Positions 46,996 through 54,867 of a stretch of 64,000 bases of DNA are shown here, piece after piece. A program made the translations under genes and the position numbers. Location: positions 2,575,001 to 2,639,000 of the forward strand of contig NZ_JAUSYQ010000002.1 of the NCBI RefSeq assembly GCF_030816965.1. Direction: 5' to 3'. This DNA comes from Streptomyces canus (lineage in GTDB: Bacteria > Actinomycetota > Actinomycetes > Streptomycetales > Streptomycetaceae). The notes beneath the pieces are model-generated. The model saw only the letters and a list, made by a program, of their open reading frames with translations. It was not told the origin of the DNA and did no database searches. Each line of letters opens with the position of its first letter. The first letter of the stretch is position 1.

Positions 46996-47022
46996 GTAAG
47001 TGCAAAATTTCGTGCAGGTTAC
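46996..47022 (-). promoter_or_regulatory. GlnR-like box upstream of gltB
   Basis: On the minus strand GTAAC (47018-47022), six bases, GAAAT (47007-47011), six bases, CTTAC (46996-47000). The spacing and the first three blocks fit the GlnR pattern gTnAc-n6-GaAAc-n6-gTnAc; the fourth block (GGCCA) does not fit. It lies 64-90 bp upstream of the gltB start. Nitrogen control of gltBD by GlnR would make sense but is unproven. Confidence 0.5.
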
Positions 47023-47275
47023 ATGATGGAGCGGATCTCGGGAACCGGATACTCCGTTCCAACATGCGGACGCCACGGCATGCGAGGGGGGTGTCGCACA
47101 CGTGGCTTGAAGTATGTGGGGACCGAGCCGGACTGATCGGTCAGATCGTCGTCCGTCGGCCCAGGGGGCGGTGAAGGCGTCGTCGCCGACCCCGCGAGTG
47201 CGCCGCAAGCGTCATTGCCCGCAGCGCTTACGGCTCATGCCCAGTGGTTAAGCATTCGAAACCAGCGAGTAACGG
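47023..47275. other. Non-coding spacer between gltB control region and the VIT gene
   Basis: No credible gene. A few short frames exist, but their composition is not coding-like. The only structured part is the palindrome at 47276-47303. The stretch presumably holds gltB upstream promoter elements; no convincing -10/-35 pair was recognised. Confidence 0.5.
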
Positions 47276-47303
47276 CTACTTATGCGGCCCATCGCATAAG
47301 TAG
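47276..47303. promoter_or_regulatory. Perfect AT-rich 11-bp palindrome after the VIT gene
   Basis: CTACTTATGCG (47276-47286), loop GCCCAT, CGCATAAGTAG (47293-47303), perfect. It ends 9 bp beyond the VIT gene stop codon (47312) and is unusually AT-rich for this genome. It can act as the terminator of the VIT gene, although no T tract follows in that direction, or as a protein-binding site. Confidence 0.6.
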
Positions 47304-47311
47304 GAGCCGAT

Positions 47312-48043
47312 CTATCCTACGGCCGTTCCGAACAAACTGCCCAGGACGTACGTCACACCGGCCGCCGCGCCTCCCAGAGCGAGCTGCCGGAGTCCGCTGT
47401 ACCACCAGGTCCGCGCGGTCACCCTGGCCACGACCGCACCGCACGCGAACAGCCCGATGAGGGCGAGCAGCAGGGCGGGCCACAGGGCGGTCGCCCCGAG
47501 CAGATACGGCAGTACGGGCAGCAGGGCACCCAGGGCGAAGGACCCGAAGCTGGACACGGCGGCGACGAGCGGCGAGGGCAGGTCGCCCGGGTCGATCCCG
47601 AGCTCCTCACGGGCATGGATCTCCAGGGCCTGCTCGGGATCCTTCGACAACTGCCGCGCGACCTCGCGTGCCAGCTCGGGCTCGACACCCCGCCCCTCGT
47701 ACAGGGCCGCGAGTTCGGCCTCCTCGTCCTGGGGGTGCTTCCGCAGCTCCCGGCGCTCCACGTCCAGCTCGGCCTCGACGAGCTCGCGCTGGGAGGCGAC
47801 GGAGGTGTACTCACCGGCGGCCATGGAGAAGGCACCGGCGGCGAGCCCCGCGAGTCCGGTCAGCACGATGGTGTTCTGGCCGACGGCCCCACCGGCGACT
47901 CCGGTCATCAGCGCGAGGTTGGACACCAGTCCGTCCATGGCACCGAAGACGGCGGGCCTGAGCCAGCCGCCGTTCACGTCCCGGTGCGTGTGGTTGTCCC
48001 GGTGCGCCTCGTGCAGTGGCGCCTCGATGTCGATGATGGCCAT
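47312..48043 (-). CDS. VIT1/CCC1-family iron/manganese transporter
   Basis: A 243-residue VIT-family membrane protein. The N-terminus GGWLRPAVFGAMDGLVSNLALMTGVAGGAVG is the family hallmark (VFGxxDGLVS...). About five membrane helices are visible, with the cytoplasmic helical metal-binding segment (EAELDVERRELRKHPQDEEAELAALYEGRG) between helices two and three. It should move Fe2+ or Mn2+ out of the cytoplasm or into a compartment. ATG 48043 is preceded by GGGGGATCGGA. A CCAAAG-CTAA-CTTTGG inverted repeat lies 24 bp upstream. Confidence 0.88.
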   Translation of the reverse strand: MAIIDIEAPLHEAHRDNHTHRDVNGGWLRPAVFGAMDGLVSNLALMTGVAGGAVGQNTIVLTGLAGLAAGAFSMAAGEYTSVASQRELVEAELDVERRELRKHPQDEEAELAALYEGRGVEPELAREVARQLSKDPEQALEIHAREELGIDPGDLPSPLVAAVSSFGSFALGALLPVLPYLLGATALWPALLLALIGLFACGAVVARVTARTWWYSGLRQLALGGAAAGVTYVLGSLFGTAVG

Positions 48044-48066
48044 TCCGATCCCCCAGGGAAGCTAAG

Positions 48067-48082
48067 CCAAAGCTAACTTTGG
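48067..48082. promoter_or_regulatory. Inverted repeat upstream of the VIT gene
   Basis: CCAAAG-CTAA-CTTTGG, a perfect 6-bp inverted repeat with 4-nt spacer, 24-39 bp before the VIT start codon. The position suits an operator, for example of a metal-sensing repressor; it does not match the DmdR iron-box consensus that I know, so the regulator is unknown. Confidence 0.45.
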
Positions 48083-48273
48083 ACAAGTTCTAATTCTTAA
48101 CAACGCACACAGTACGACGGGTCATTCCCGCCCGCCAGCAAGGAAAGGCTCGGCTAACCTGCGGCTTTACCTTCGAATGCGCAGACGATCGGATCACCGC
48201 TCAGATGTCGACCGGGTGATGCTGAGGCTTCGGAGGCTCAGGTCAACCGCCGATGGTGGGACACATGCGCAAA

Positions 48274-48298
48274 GGGTTCCGCGCCCCATGCGGAACCC
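48274..48298 (+). promoter_or_regulatory. Hairpin in the leader of the ADP-ribosylglycohydrolase operon
   Basis: A perfect 9-bp stem GGGTTCCGC (48274-48282) / GCGGAACCC (48290-48298) with loop GCCCCAT, 19 bp before the start codon at 48318 and just before the GGGAGAG ribosome-binding region. A smaller imperfect hairpin (CTGAG...CTCAG, with a TTCGG turn) lies about 40 bp further upstream. The two could form an attenuator or a translation-controlling leader. No known riboswitch class was recognised. Confidence 0.5.
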
Positions 48299-48317
48299 CC
48301 TCTGGGAGAGGCCGCGT

Positions 48318-49418
48318 ATGGCATCGATCGCCTGCATTTCCCCGGTCCCGGCGCCCGAGGAAGCCGCCGAACTCCGCGAGCGGGCCCGCGGCGCCCTGCT
48401 GGGCCTGGCGGTCGGGGACGCCCTGGGGGCCCCGGCCGAGAACATGAAGCCGTCGGAGATCCGCGCCCGCTGGGGCCGTATCGAGGGCTATGTGCTGGAC
48501 GAGCCGGCCGGCACGGACGACACCGAGTACACGATCTTCTCCGGCCTGCTCCTCGCCCGGCACGGCTCGGCCCTCACGCCCTCCCATGTGGAGGCGGCCT
48601 GGCACGAGTGGATCGCGGACCGCGACGAGGGTCCGTTCCGGGGTGCGGGCTTCAGCGAGCGCGGCACGCTGGAGAACCTGCGCCGCGGCCTGGCGGCCCC
48701 CATCTCGGCCCAGCACCGCCACGCCTGGAGTGACGGCCTGGCCATGCGGGCGGCCCCCTTCGGCGTCTTCGCGGCGGGCCGCCCCGCGGAGGCGGCCCGA
48801 CTGGTGGCGATCGACGGCTCGGTGAGTCACGACGGCGAGGGCATCTACGGCGGCCAGGCGGTGGCGGCGGGAGTGGCGGCGGCGATGGCGGGCGCCCCCA
48901 CTGTCGTGGTCGTCGCGTCCGCGCTGGCGGTGATCCCGGACGACAGCTGGACGGCCCGGTCCCTGCGCCGAGCCGTGGCCGTGGCGCACCGGGGCGAAAG
49001 GGCGGTCCGCTCCGCGGTGGTGATCGGCGGCTACCCGTGGACCGACCTGGCCCCGGAGGCGGTGGCCCTGGCCTTCGGCGCGTACGCGGCGGCCGACGGC
49101 GACTTCCGCGAGGCGGTCCTGACGGCGGTGAACATGGGGAGAGACGCGGACACGACGGCGGCGGTGGCGGGGGCCCTGGCGGGAGCGACGAGGGGAGCGT
49201 CGGCGATCCCGGCCGACTGGGCCTCGGCGATCGGCCCGGCGAGCGGCAGCTGCCTCCCCTCCATGGCGGGCCATCACGTACTGGACGTGGCGGAGTTGCT
49301 GGTGCCGGGCGAGGACAAGAAGTGGGCCACCTCCGGTCTCACCCGGCGACCATGGCCGCCTCCCGATCCGGACGCCTTCACTCTGGCGGCGGACGGCACC
49401 CCGGGATCGGACCGATGA
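48318..49418 (+). CDS. ADP-ribosylglycohydrolase family protein 1
   Basis: A 366-residue protein of the ARH/DraG fold. The metal-site motifs are complete: LGLAVGDALGAPAE (N-terminal GD), GTDDTEYTIFSG (DDT) and NMGRDADTTAAVAGALAG (GRDxD). These enzymes hydrolyse O- or N-linked ADP-ribose or related N-glycosides. No partner ADP-ribosyltransferase gene is near. ATG 48318 has GGGAGAGGCC upstream. Its stop overlaps the ATG of the next paralogue (ATGA). It is the first gene of the cluster and is preceded by a structured leader. Confidence 0.9.
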   Translation: MASIACISPVPAPEEAAELRERARGALLGLAVGDALGAPAENMKPSEIRARWGRIEGYVLDEPAGTDDTEYTIFSGLLLARHGSALTPSHVEAAWHEWIADRDEGPFRGAGFSERGTLENLRRGLAAPISAQHRHAWSDGLAMRAAPFGVFAAGRPAEAARLVAIDGSVSHDGEGIYGGQAVAAGVAAAMAGAPTVVVVASALAVIPDDSWTARSLRRAVAVAHRGERAVRSAVVIGGYPWTDLAPEAVALAFGAYAAADGDFREAVLTAVNMGRDADTTAAVAGALAGATRGASAIPADWASAIGPASGSCLPSMAGHHVLDVAELLVPGEDKKWATSGLTRRPWPPPDPDAFTLAADGTPGSDR

Positions 49419-50749
49419 GGCCGCCGGGCCCCTGGGCGGAGGCCCCGGGCCCCGCGTCCACACGGAACGGCTCCAGCACCACCTCCGGCTCCGCCGAACC
49501 CACTCTCACGGCGAAGCCGCTCCAACCCGCGGCCCCCGACGGCGAGTTCGCCCCACAGGGACCACCCGCACCCGACCACGAAAGCTGCACGGGCGGCGCG
49601 GCTGGGAACACGAAGGCAGAAGGCGAAGCCGAGGCCGGACAACGAATCCAGGGACTCCTCCTGGGCCTGGCCGCAGGCGACGCCGCCGGCTGGCCCGCCG
49701 CCCGCCACAGAGCCGCCCGCATGCCCGACTGGACCCGCCGCCTCACCCGCGAACTCGACACCTTCGCCGAACAGAACGCCACCACCACCCTCCCCGTCCC
49801 CATCGCCCTCAACCAACCGCCCGAACCCCTCCGCCTCGGCCCCTCCGACGACGCCGAATGGGCGGCCTTCACCGCAGAAGCCCTCCTCAAGGCAGGCGAC
49901 GGCACCACCCTCGGCGAGCTGACCAGAGAACGCCGTACGAGAGCCGCCATCGACCTCACCTGGAACGCCCTCGCCGCCGAAGTGGCCGCCGCGGCGCATC
50001 GCGCGCCCGAGATCGAGTCCGCCGTCCTTCCCCTCCGCGCCCGCATCTCCGTGAGAGCGGGGCTCGGCAACCTCGCCACCGGACTGCGTCCACCCGCCAC
50101 GGGCCACGACAACCCGCACTACTTCGACGACGCGGCCTGCATCAGAGCCTGTGTCCTCGCGGTCGCCCACCCCGGCGACCCCCGACTCGCCGCGGACCTG
50201 GCCGAGTTCGACGCCCGCTACACCCAGGACGGAGACGGCGTCCACGGAGCACGGGCGATGGCCGCGGCCGTCTCCCTGGCCCTGATCGGCACCCCCGTCG
50301 AGGCCTGTGTGGCAGCCGCCCTCACCGAACTCCCCGAGGAGACGGAGATCGGCCGCAACGCCCGCCACGCCCTGCACCTCGCCCGGTCCGCCGACACCGC
50401 CTTCGCTCTGATCCCGGCCCTGGAACACGAGATCGTCGACCACGTCTACAGCTACGGCGTCGCGGCCGCCGAAACCGTCCCCGTGGCCCTGGCTCTGGCC
50501 GGCGCCGCACAGGGCCGTATCGCCGAGGCGATCCCCGCCGCGGCCTGTCTCTCCCGGGTCGCCGACTCGGCCCCCGCCCTGGTGGGTGCGCTGACCGGGG
50601 CGCTGGGCGGCGCCGGCACGATCCCCGCCACCTGGCGGAACACCTGCCGGAAACTCTCCGGCTGTGTCCTCCCCCGCCTCACCGGCACGGACCTCGTGGA
50701 ACTCGCCGAACTCCTGGTAGCCGCACAACCGCCCCTCCCAGGAGGATGA
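49415..50749 (+). CDS. ADP-ribosylglycohydrolase-fold protein 2, degenerate metal site
   Basis: A 444-residue relative of the ARH family with a long Ala/Pro/Glu-rich disordered N-terminus of about 78 residues, then QGLLLGLAAGDAAGWPAA. The DDT motif is replaced by SDDAEWAAF. The GRDxD motif is absent; the matching place reads SRVADSAPALVGALTGALGG. The fold is kept, but most metal ligands are lost, so catalysis is doubtful; a binding or scaffold role is inferred. ATG 49415 overlaps the previous stop, so it is coupled to the active paralogue. The stop overlaps an ATG at 50746 of the next gene. Confidence 0.78.
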   Translation: MRPPGPWAEAPGPASTRNGSSTTSGSAEPTLTAKPLQPAAPDGEFAPQGPPAPDHESCTGGAAGNTKAEGEAEAGQRIQGLLLGLAAGDAAGWPAARHRAARMPDWTRRLTRELDTFAEQNATTTLPVPIALNQPPEPLRLGPSDDAEWAAFTAEALLKAGDGTTLGELTRERRTRAAIDLTWNALAAEVAAAAHRAPEIESAVLPLRARISVRAGLGNLATGLRPPATGHDNPHYFDDAACIRACVLAVAHPGDPRLAADLAEFDARYTQDGDGVHGARAMAAAVSLALIGTPVEACVAAALTELPEETEIGRNARHALHLARSADTAFALIPALEHEIVDHVYSYGVAAAETVPVALALAGAAQGRIAEAIPAAACLSRVADSAPALVGALTGALGGAGTIPATWRNTCRKLSGCVLPRLTGTDLVELAELLVAAQPPLPGG

Positions 50750-50757
50750 TTCCGGGC

Positions 50758-51924
50758 ATGACGCCCAAAAACTCAGAAATCAGCCTTGAGGACCGGATCA
50801 CCGGAGCCCTCGTGGGCGCGGCGGTGGGCGACGCCCTCGGCGGCCCCGTCGAGGGCTACTCCCCCGAGCAGATCCTCGAACGTCACGCCGGCCGCGTCCA
50901 CGGCATCGTCGGCCCCTGGAACGGCGACGCCTGGCGCACCGCCCGCCCCATCGCCCCGTACCACAAGGGCGACGGCCACGTCACCGACGACACCTTGATG
51001 ACCCACGCCCTGATCAGGGTCTACGACCGGGTCCGCGACCACCTCGACGCCTACGCGATCGCCGACCACCTGGTCCCCGACCTGATGACCAACCCGCGCT
51101 GGATCCCGGAACTGGAGGCAACGGCGCTCCCCCTCCAGCGCATCTTCCTCGCCGAGAAATGGCTGGTGACCCGCCTCCACTACGGCCATGTCGACCCCCG
51201 GGAGGCAGGCGTCGGCAACATCGTCAACTGCGGCGCGGCGATGTACATGGCACCCGTCGGCCTGGTCAACGCGGCCAACCCGCGGGCCGCCTACACCGAG
51301 GCCCTGGACATCGCGGGCGCCCACCAGTCGTCGTACGGCCGAGAGGCGGCGGGAGTCCTCGCGGCGGCGGTCGCAGCGGCGGCGGCCCCGGGCGCGACAC
51401 CGGACTCCGTGGTGACGACCTGCCTCTCCCTGGCGAAGGACGGCACCCGTACCGCGATCGAGCAGGTCTGCGAAGTGGCCACCCACCACACGGACTTCGA
51501 GTCGGCCCTGCTCCCGCTGCGGAAGGCGATCGCGCCCTACGACACGGTCGGCCCCGACTACCGCACTCCCTCCCTCGGCGCCCGCCGCCCCTCCCGCCTC
51601 CACACGATCGAGGAACTGCCCATCGCCCTGGCCATGTTGCTCGTGGCCGCGGGCGACTACCGCCGAGCGGTCCTCGGCGCGGTGAACTACGGCAGGGACT
51701 GCGACTCGATCGCCACGATGGCCGGCGCCCTCGCCGGGGCCCTGGGCTCCCCGGTTCCGGACGACTGGTCCAAAACGGTCTCGGAGGCAAGCCGCCTGGA
51801 CCTGTGGGCACCGGCAGCAACGCTGACAGCCGTGACCCGGGAGATCTTCGAGAGGGACGTGACCCACCGCAGGACCCACGAGGCGGCCTTCGCGGAACTC
51901 GGAGGCCCGAGATGCTCCGACTGA
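50758..51924 (+). CDS. ADP-ribosylglycohydrolase family protein 3
   Basis: A 388-residue ARH-family protein with intact motifs: LVGAAVGDALGGPVEGY, GHVTDDTLMTHAL (DDT) and NYGRDCDSIATMAGALAGAL (GRDxD). It is closer to inosine-uridine- or ribosyl-type ARH members than protein 1 by eye, but I cannot separate the activities. The start is ATG 50758; GGAGG at 50741-50745 is 12 bp upstream. ATG 50746 overlaps the previous stop and is an alternative. The last 13 bp overlap the next gene. Confidence 0.88.
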   Translation: MTPKNSEISLEDRITGALVGAAVGDALGGPVEGYSPEQILERHAGRVHGIVGPWNGDAWRTARPIAPYHKGDGHVTDDTLMTHALIRVYDRVRDHLDAYAIADHLVPDLMTNPRWIPELEATALPLQRIFLAEKWLVTRLHYGHVDPREAGVGNIVNCGAAMYMAPVGLVNAANPRAAYTEALDIAGAHQSSYGREAAGVLAAAVAAAAAPGATPDSVVTTCLSLAKDGTRTAIEQVCEVATHHTDFESALLPLRKAIAPYDTVGPDYRTPSLGARRPSRLHTIEELPIALAMLLVAAGDYRRAVLGAVNYGRDCDSIATMAGALAGALGSPVPDDWSKTVSEASRLDLWAPAATLTAVTREIFERDVTHRRTHEAAFAELGGPRCSD

Positions 51925-53270
51925 CCTGGGTCCAGCCGGAAGACCTCATCGGCCACGAACTCCGCCAGGCGGCCCAGGACGGCAGGGAGCCGTCGGTGAT
52001 CGCGGCGAGGTGGAGAGCGGCGGGAGGCAACGCGGCGCCGACACGAGCGGGAGCCTCCGCGGAGCCCGCGTCCAGGTACCTGCGGCAACTGGCGGAAGAC
52101 CTGCTGGACGAACTGGCGGACCTTCCCAGCACGTTGGCGGACCACGAGCCCACCGACCTCGCGACGATCAAGGCCCGCTGCCGGGCGTGGCCGTCGCCCA
52201 CCCCCGCGGCACCCCCCACGCAGGCCGGTCTGGAAGCGGCCTGGCTGGGCCGAGCGGTGGGCTGCCTCCTGGGCAAACCGGTGGAGAAGCTTCCTCTGGA
52301 AGCCATCCGCCAACTCGCCAAAGCAACCGGCAACTGGCCCCTCAACACCTACTTCACGGCCAAGGGCGTCCCGGCGGACCTCCTCGCCGCCCATCCCTGG
52401 AACCGCCGCTCGGCAACCACCTCCCTCGCCGAGAACATCGACGGCATGCCCGAGGACGACGACCTCAACTACCCCCTTCTGAACCTCTTGTTGCTGCAAC
52501 GCCACGGCAAGCGCTTCACCACCACGGACGTGGCCGAACTCTGGCTGGCCGAGCTCCCCGCCGGCCGCACCTTCACCGCCGAACGCATCGCCTACCGCAA
52601 CCTCCTCCAGGGTCTGGAGCCCCCCAGAACGGCCCGCCACCGCAACCCCTTCCGCGAATGGATCGGCGCCCTCATCCGCGCGGACGTCCACGGCTGGACC
52701 AACGCCGGCGACCCGGCCGCCGCGGCCGAACAGGCCCACCGGGACGCCACCCTCACCCACACGGCGAACGGCGTCTACGCGGCGATGTTCACGGCAGCGG
52801 TGATCGCCCGGGCGACGACGACCCCCGACATCCACACCTGCCTCCGCACCGGCCTCACCGTGATCCCCCCGAACTCCCGCCTGGCGAAGGCGATCACCCA
52901 CGCCGTCCAACTGGCCCAGCGGCACGACGACTTCGACAAGGTCGTGGACGAACTCCACGCCACCCACGCGGCAACCCACCACTGGGTCCACTCCATCCCC
53001 AACACCGCGCTGATCACCGCCGCCCTCACCCACGCGAACGGCGACTTCACCGGCTCCGTCTGCAGAGCGGTCAGCGGCGGCTGGGACACCGACTCCAACG
53101 GCGCCACCACGGGCAGCATCGCCGCTCTTCTGGCCGGCGCCCCCGACCACCTCCCCGACCGCTGGACCACCCCCCTCAAGAACCGCCTGGCCACCTCCGT
53201 CGCCGACTTCAACGGCACCGGCTTCGACACCCTGGCCCACCTCACCCACCGGGAGGCTGCTCGCCCATGA
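51912..53270 (+). CDS. ADP-ribosylglycohydrolase family protein 4 (GWDTDSNGAT type)
   Basis: A 452-residue ARH-family protein of a more distant branch. The first ~110 residues are helical and not family-typical. The motifs are GRAVGCLLGKPVEK, PEDDDLNYPLLNLL (DDD for DDT) and SGGWDTDSNGATTGSIAALLAG, a variant of the GRDxD motif that keeps the acidic residues. Enzymes with this motif are common in sugar-utilisation clusters together with PfkB kinases. ATG 51912 lies inside the end of protein 3; the stop overlaps the ATG of the kinase remnant. Confidence 0.87.
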   Translation: MLRLTWVQPEDLIGHELRQAAQDGREPSVIAARWRAAGGNAAPTRAGASAEPASRYLRQLAEDLLDELADLPSTLADHEPTDLATIKARCRAWPSPTPAAPPTQAGLEAAWLGRAVGCLLGKPVEKLPLEAIRQLAKATGNWPLNTYFTAKGVPADLLAAHPWNRRSATTSLAENIDGMPEDDDLNYPLLNLLLLQRHGKRFTTTDVAELWLAELPAGRTFTAERIAYRNLLQGLEPPRTARHRNPFREWIGALIRADVHGWTNAGDPAAAAEQAHRDATLTHTANGVYAAMFTAAVIARATTTPDIHTCLRTGLTVIPPNSRLAKAITHAVQLAQRHDDFDKVVDELHATHAATHHWVHSIPNTALITAALTHANGDFTGSVCRAVSGGWDTDSNGATTGSIAALLAGAPDHLPDRWTTPLKNRLATSVADFNGTGFDTLAHLTHREAARP

Positions 53271-53680
53271 CCCACATCGCCGTGCTCGGCAGCACTGACA
53301 TGGACCTGGTCACCTACGTCGAAAAGGCACCCCAACGAGGAGAGACCGTCACCGGCAGAGACACCCTCACCGGCCGCAGCGACCCGTTCGCCGCGGGCGC
53401 CGCCCTCCTCGACCGGATCCCGCGCGTGGTGATCACCCTGGGCGCGGCGGGCAGCGTGTATCTGACCCGGGACGCCGAACCCCTCGCCGCCCCCGCCCCG
53501 CAGGTCACCGCGGTGGACTCCACGGGTGCCGGCGACACATACGTGGGCGCCGTCGCCCTCGGCGAGGAACGGCCGATCCGGGAGTCGATGGCCTGCGCGG
53601 CCGCGCTCTCCGTCCAGCGGGAAGGCACCTCGGCGTCGATGCCCTGCCGATCCGAGATCGAGGCCCGGTACACGTCATGA
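53267..53680 (+). pseudogene. Internally deleted PfkB/ribokinase-family gene
   Basis: A 137-residue open frame that joins the first ~32 residues of a ribokinase-like kinase (IAVLGSTDMDLVTYVEKAPQRGETVTG) directly to a C-terminal part (DPFAAGAALLDRIPRVVITLGAAGSVYL, then VDSTGAGDTYVGAV with the catalytic-base Asp). The missing middle of about 130 residues includes the glycine-rich GGKGANQA sugar-binding region. The frame is kept and the gene is still coupled (ATGA) on both sides. The short repeat CACCGGC(A/C)G at 53350 and 53368 flanks the junction and suggests a deletion by recombination, which is inference. Kinase activity is unlikely. Confidence 0.75.
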
Positions 53681-54867
53681 CACACGCACCCCTCACCGGC
53701 CTCCGCGTTCTCGACCTGGCCACCCTGTTCGCAGGCCCGATCGCGGCCACGATGCTCGGCGACTTCGGCGCGGAGGTCGTCAAGATCGAGCACCCCACGA
53801 AGCCGGACCCCTCCCGTGGCCACGGCCCCTCGAAGGACGGCATCGGCCTGTGGTGGAAAGTCCTGGGCCGCAACAAGCGCACGATCACGATCGACCTCTC
53901 GAAGCGGGGCGGTCGCGCCACCTTCCTCCGCCTGGCCGAAACGGCGGACGTGGTCATCGAGAACTTCCGCCCCGGCACCCTGGAGAAGTGGGACCTCGGC
54001 TGGCCGGAACTCTCCGCCGTCAACCCCCGCCTGGTCCTCACCCGGGTCACCGGCTTCGGCCAGTTCGGCCCGTACGCCCACCGCCCCGGCTTCGGCACCC
54101 TCGCCGAGGCGATGAGCGGCTTCGCGGCGATCACCGGCGAACCGGACGCGCCCCCGGTCCTGCCACCCTTCGGCCTGGCCGACTCCATCGCGGGCCTGGC
54201 CACGGCGTACGCGGTGATGACGGCGCTCGCGGCCCGCGACCGCACCGGCGAGGGCCAGGTCGTCGACATGGCGATCATCGAACCGATCCTGACGGTCCTC
54301 GGCCCGCAGCCGACCTGGTACGACCAACTCGGCCTCGTCCAGGAACGCACCGGCAACCGCTCCGCCAACAACGCCCCGCGCAACACCTACCGCACGGCGG
54401 ACGGCACCTGGGTCGCCGTCTCCACCTCGGCCCAGTCGATCGCGGAACGCGTGATGCACCTGGTGGGCCGCCCGGAGTTGATCGACGAGCCCTGGTTCGC
54501 GACCGGCGCCCAGCGGGCCGCCCACGCCGACGTCCTCGACCGGGCGGTCGGTTCCTGGATCGCCGAACGCACCCGCACCGAGGTCCTCGCGGCCTTCGAG
54601 AAGGCGGAGGCCGCGGTCGCCCCGATCCAGGACATCCGGGACGTGATGACCGACCCGCAGTACCAGGCCCTCGACACCGTCACCACGGTCGACGACCCCG
54701 AGCTCGGCCCCCTGCGCATGCAGAACGTCCTCTTCCGGCTCTCCTCGACCCCTGGCACGATCCGCTGGGCGGGCCGCCCGCACGGCGCGGACACGGACGA
54801 GATCCTGACAGAACTGGGCCTGACCGAGGCCGAGTTGACGGCCCTGCGCGCGGAGGGCGCGCTGTGA
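53677..54867 (+). CDS. CaiB/BaiF-type (class III) CoA-transferase
   Basis: A 396-residue class III CoA-transferase. The N-terminus LTGLRVLDLATLFAGPIAATMLGDFGAEVVKIEHPTKPDPSRG is the family signature, and the catalytic Asp is expected in the region LVLTRVTGFGQFGPYAHRPGFGTLAEAMSG that follows. Usual reaction: moving CoA between carboxylic acids such as oxalate/formate, carnitine or mesaconate. It starts with ATG 53677 overlapping the kinase-remnant stop, and its stop overlaps the lyase GTG. Together with the CitE-type lyase it could activate and cleave a short dicarboxylate. Confidence 0.88.
   Translation: MTHAPLTGLRVLDLATLFAGPIAATMLGDFGAEVVKIEHPTKPDPSRGHGPSKDGIGLWWKVLGRNKRTITIDLSKRGGRATFLRLAETADVVIENFRPGTLEKWDLGWPELSAVNPRLVLTRVTGFGQFGPYAHRPGFGTLAEAMSGFAAITGEPDAPPVLPPFGLADSIAGLATAYAVMTALAARDRTGEGQVVDMAIIEPILTVLGPQPTWYDQLGLVQERTGNRSANNAPRNTYRTADGTWVAVSTSAQSIAERVMHLVGRPELIDEPWFATGAQRAAHADVLDRAVGSWIAERTRTEVLAAFEKAEAAVAPIQDIRDVMTDPQYQALDTVTTVDDPELGPLRMQNVLFRLSSTPGTIRWAGRPHGADTDEILTELGLTEAELTALRAEGAL

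Noticed and set aside
48067..48082. Iron box upstream of the VIT transporter
   Set aside because: The palindrome CCAAAG-CTAA-CTTTGG does not match the DmdR consensus; it is listed only as an unassigned inverted repeat.
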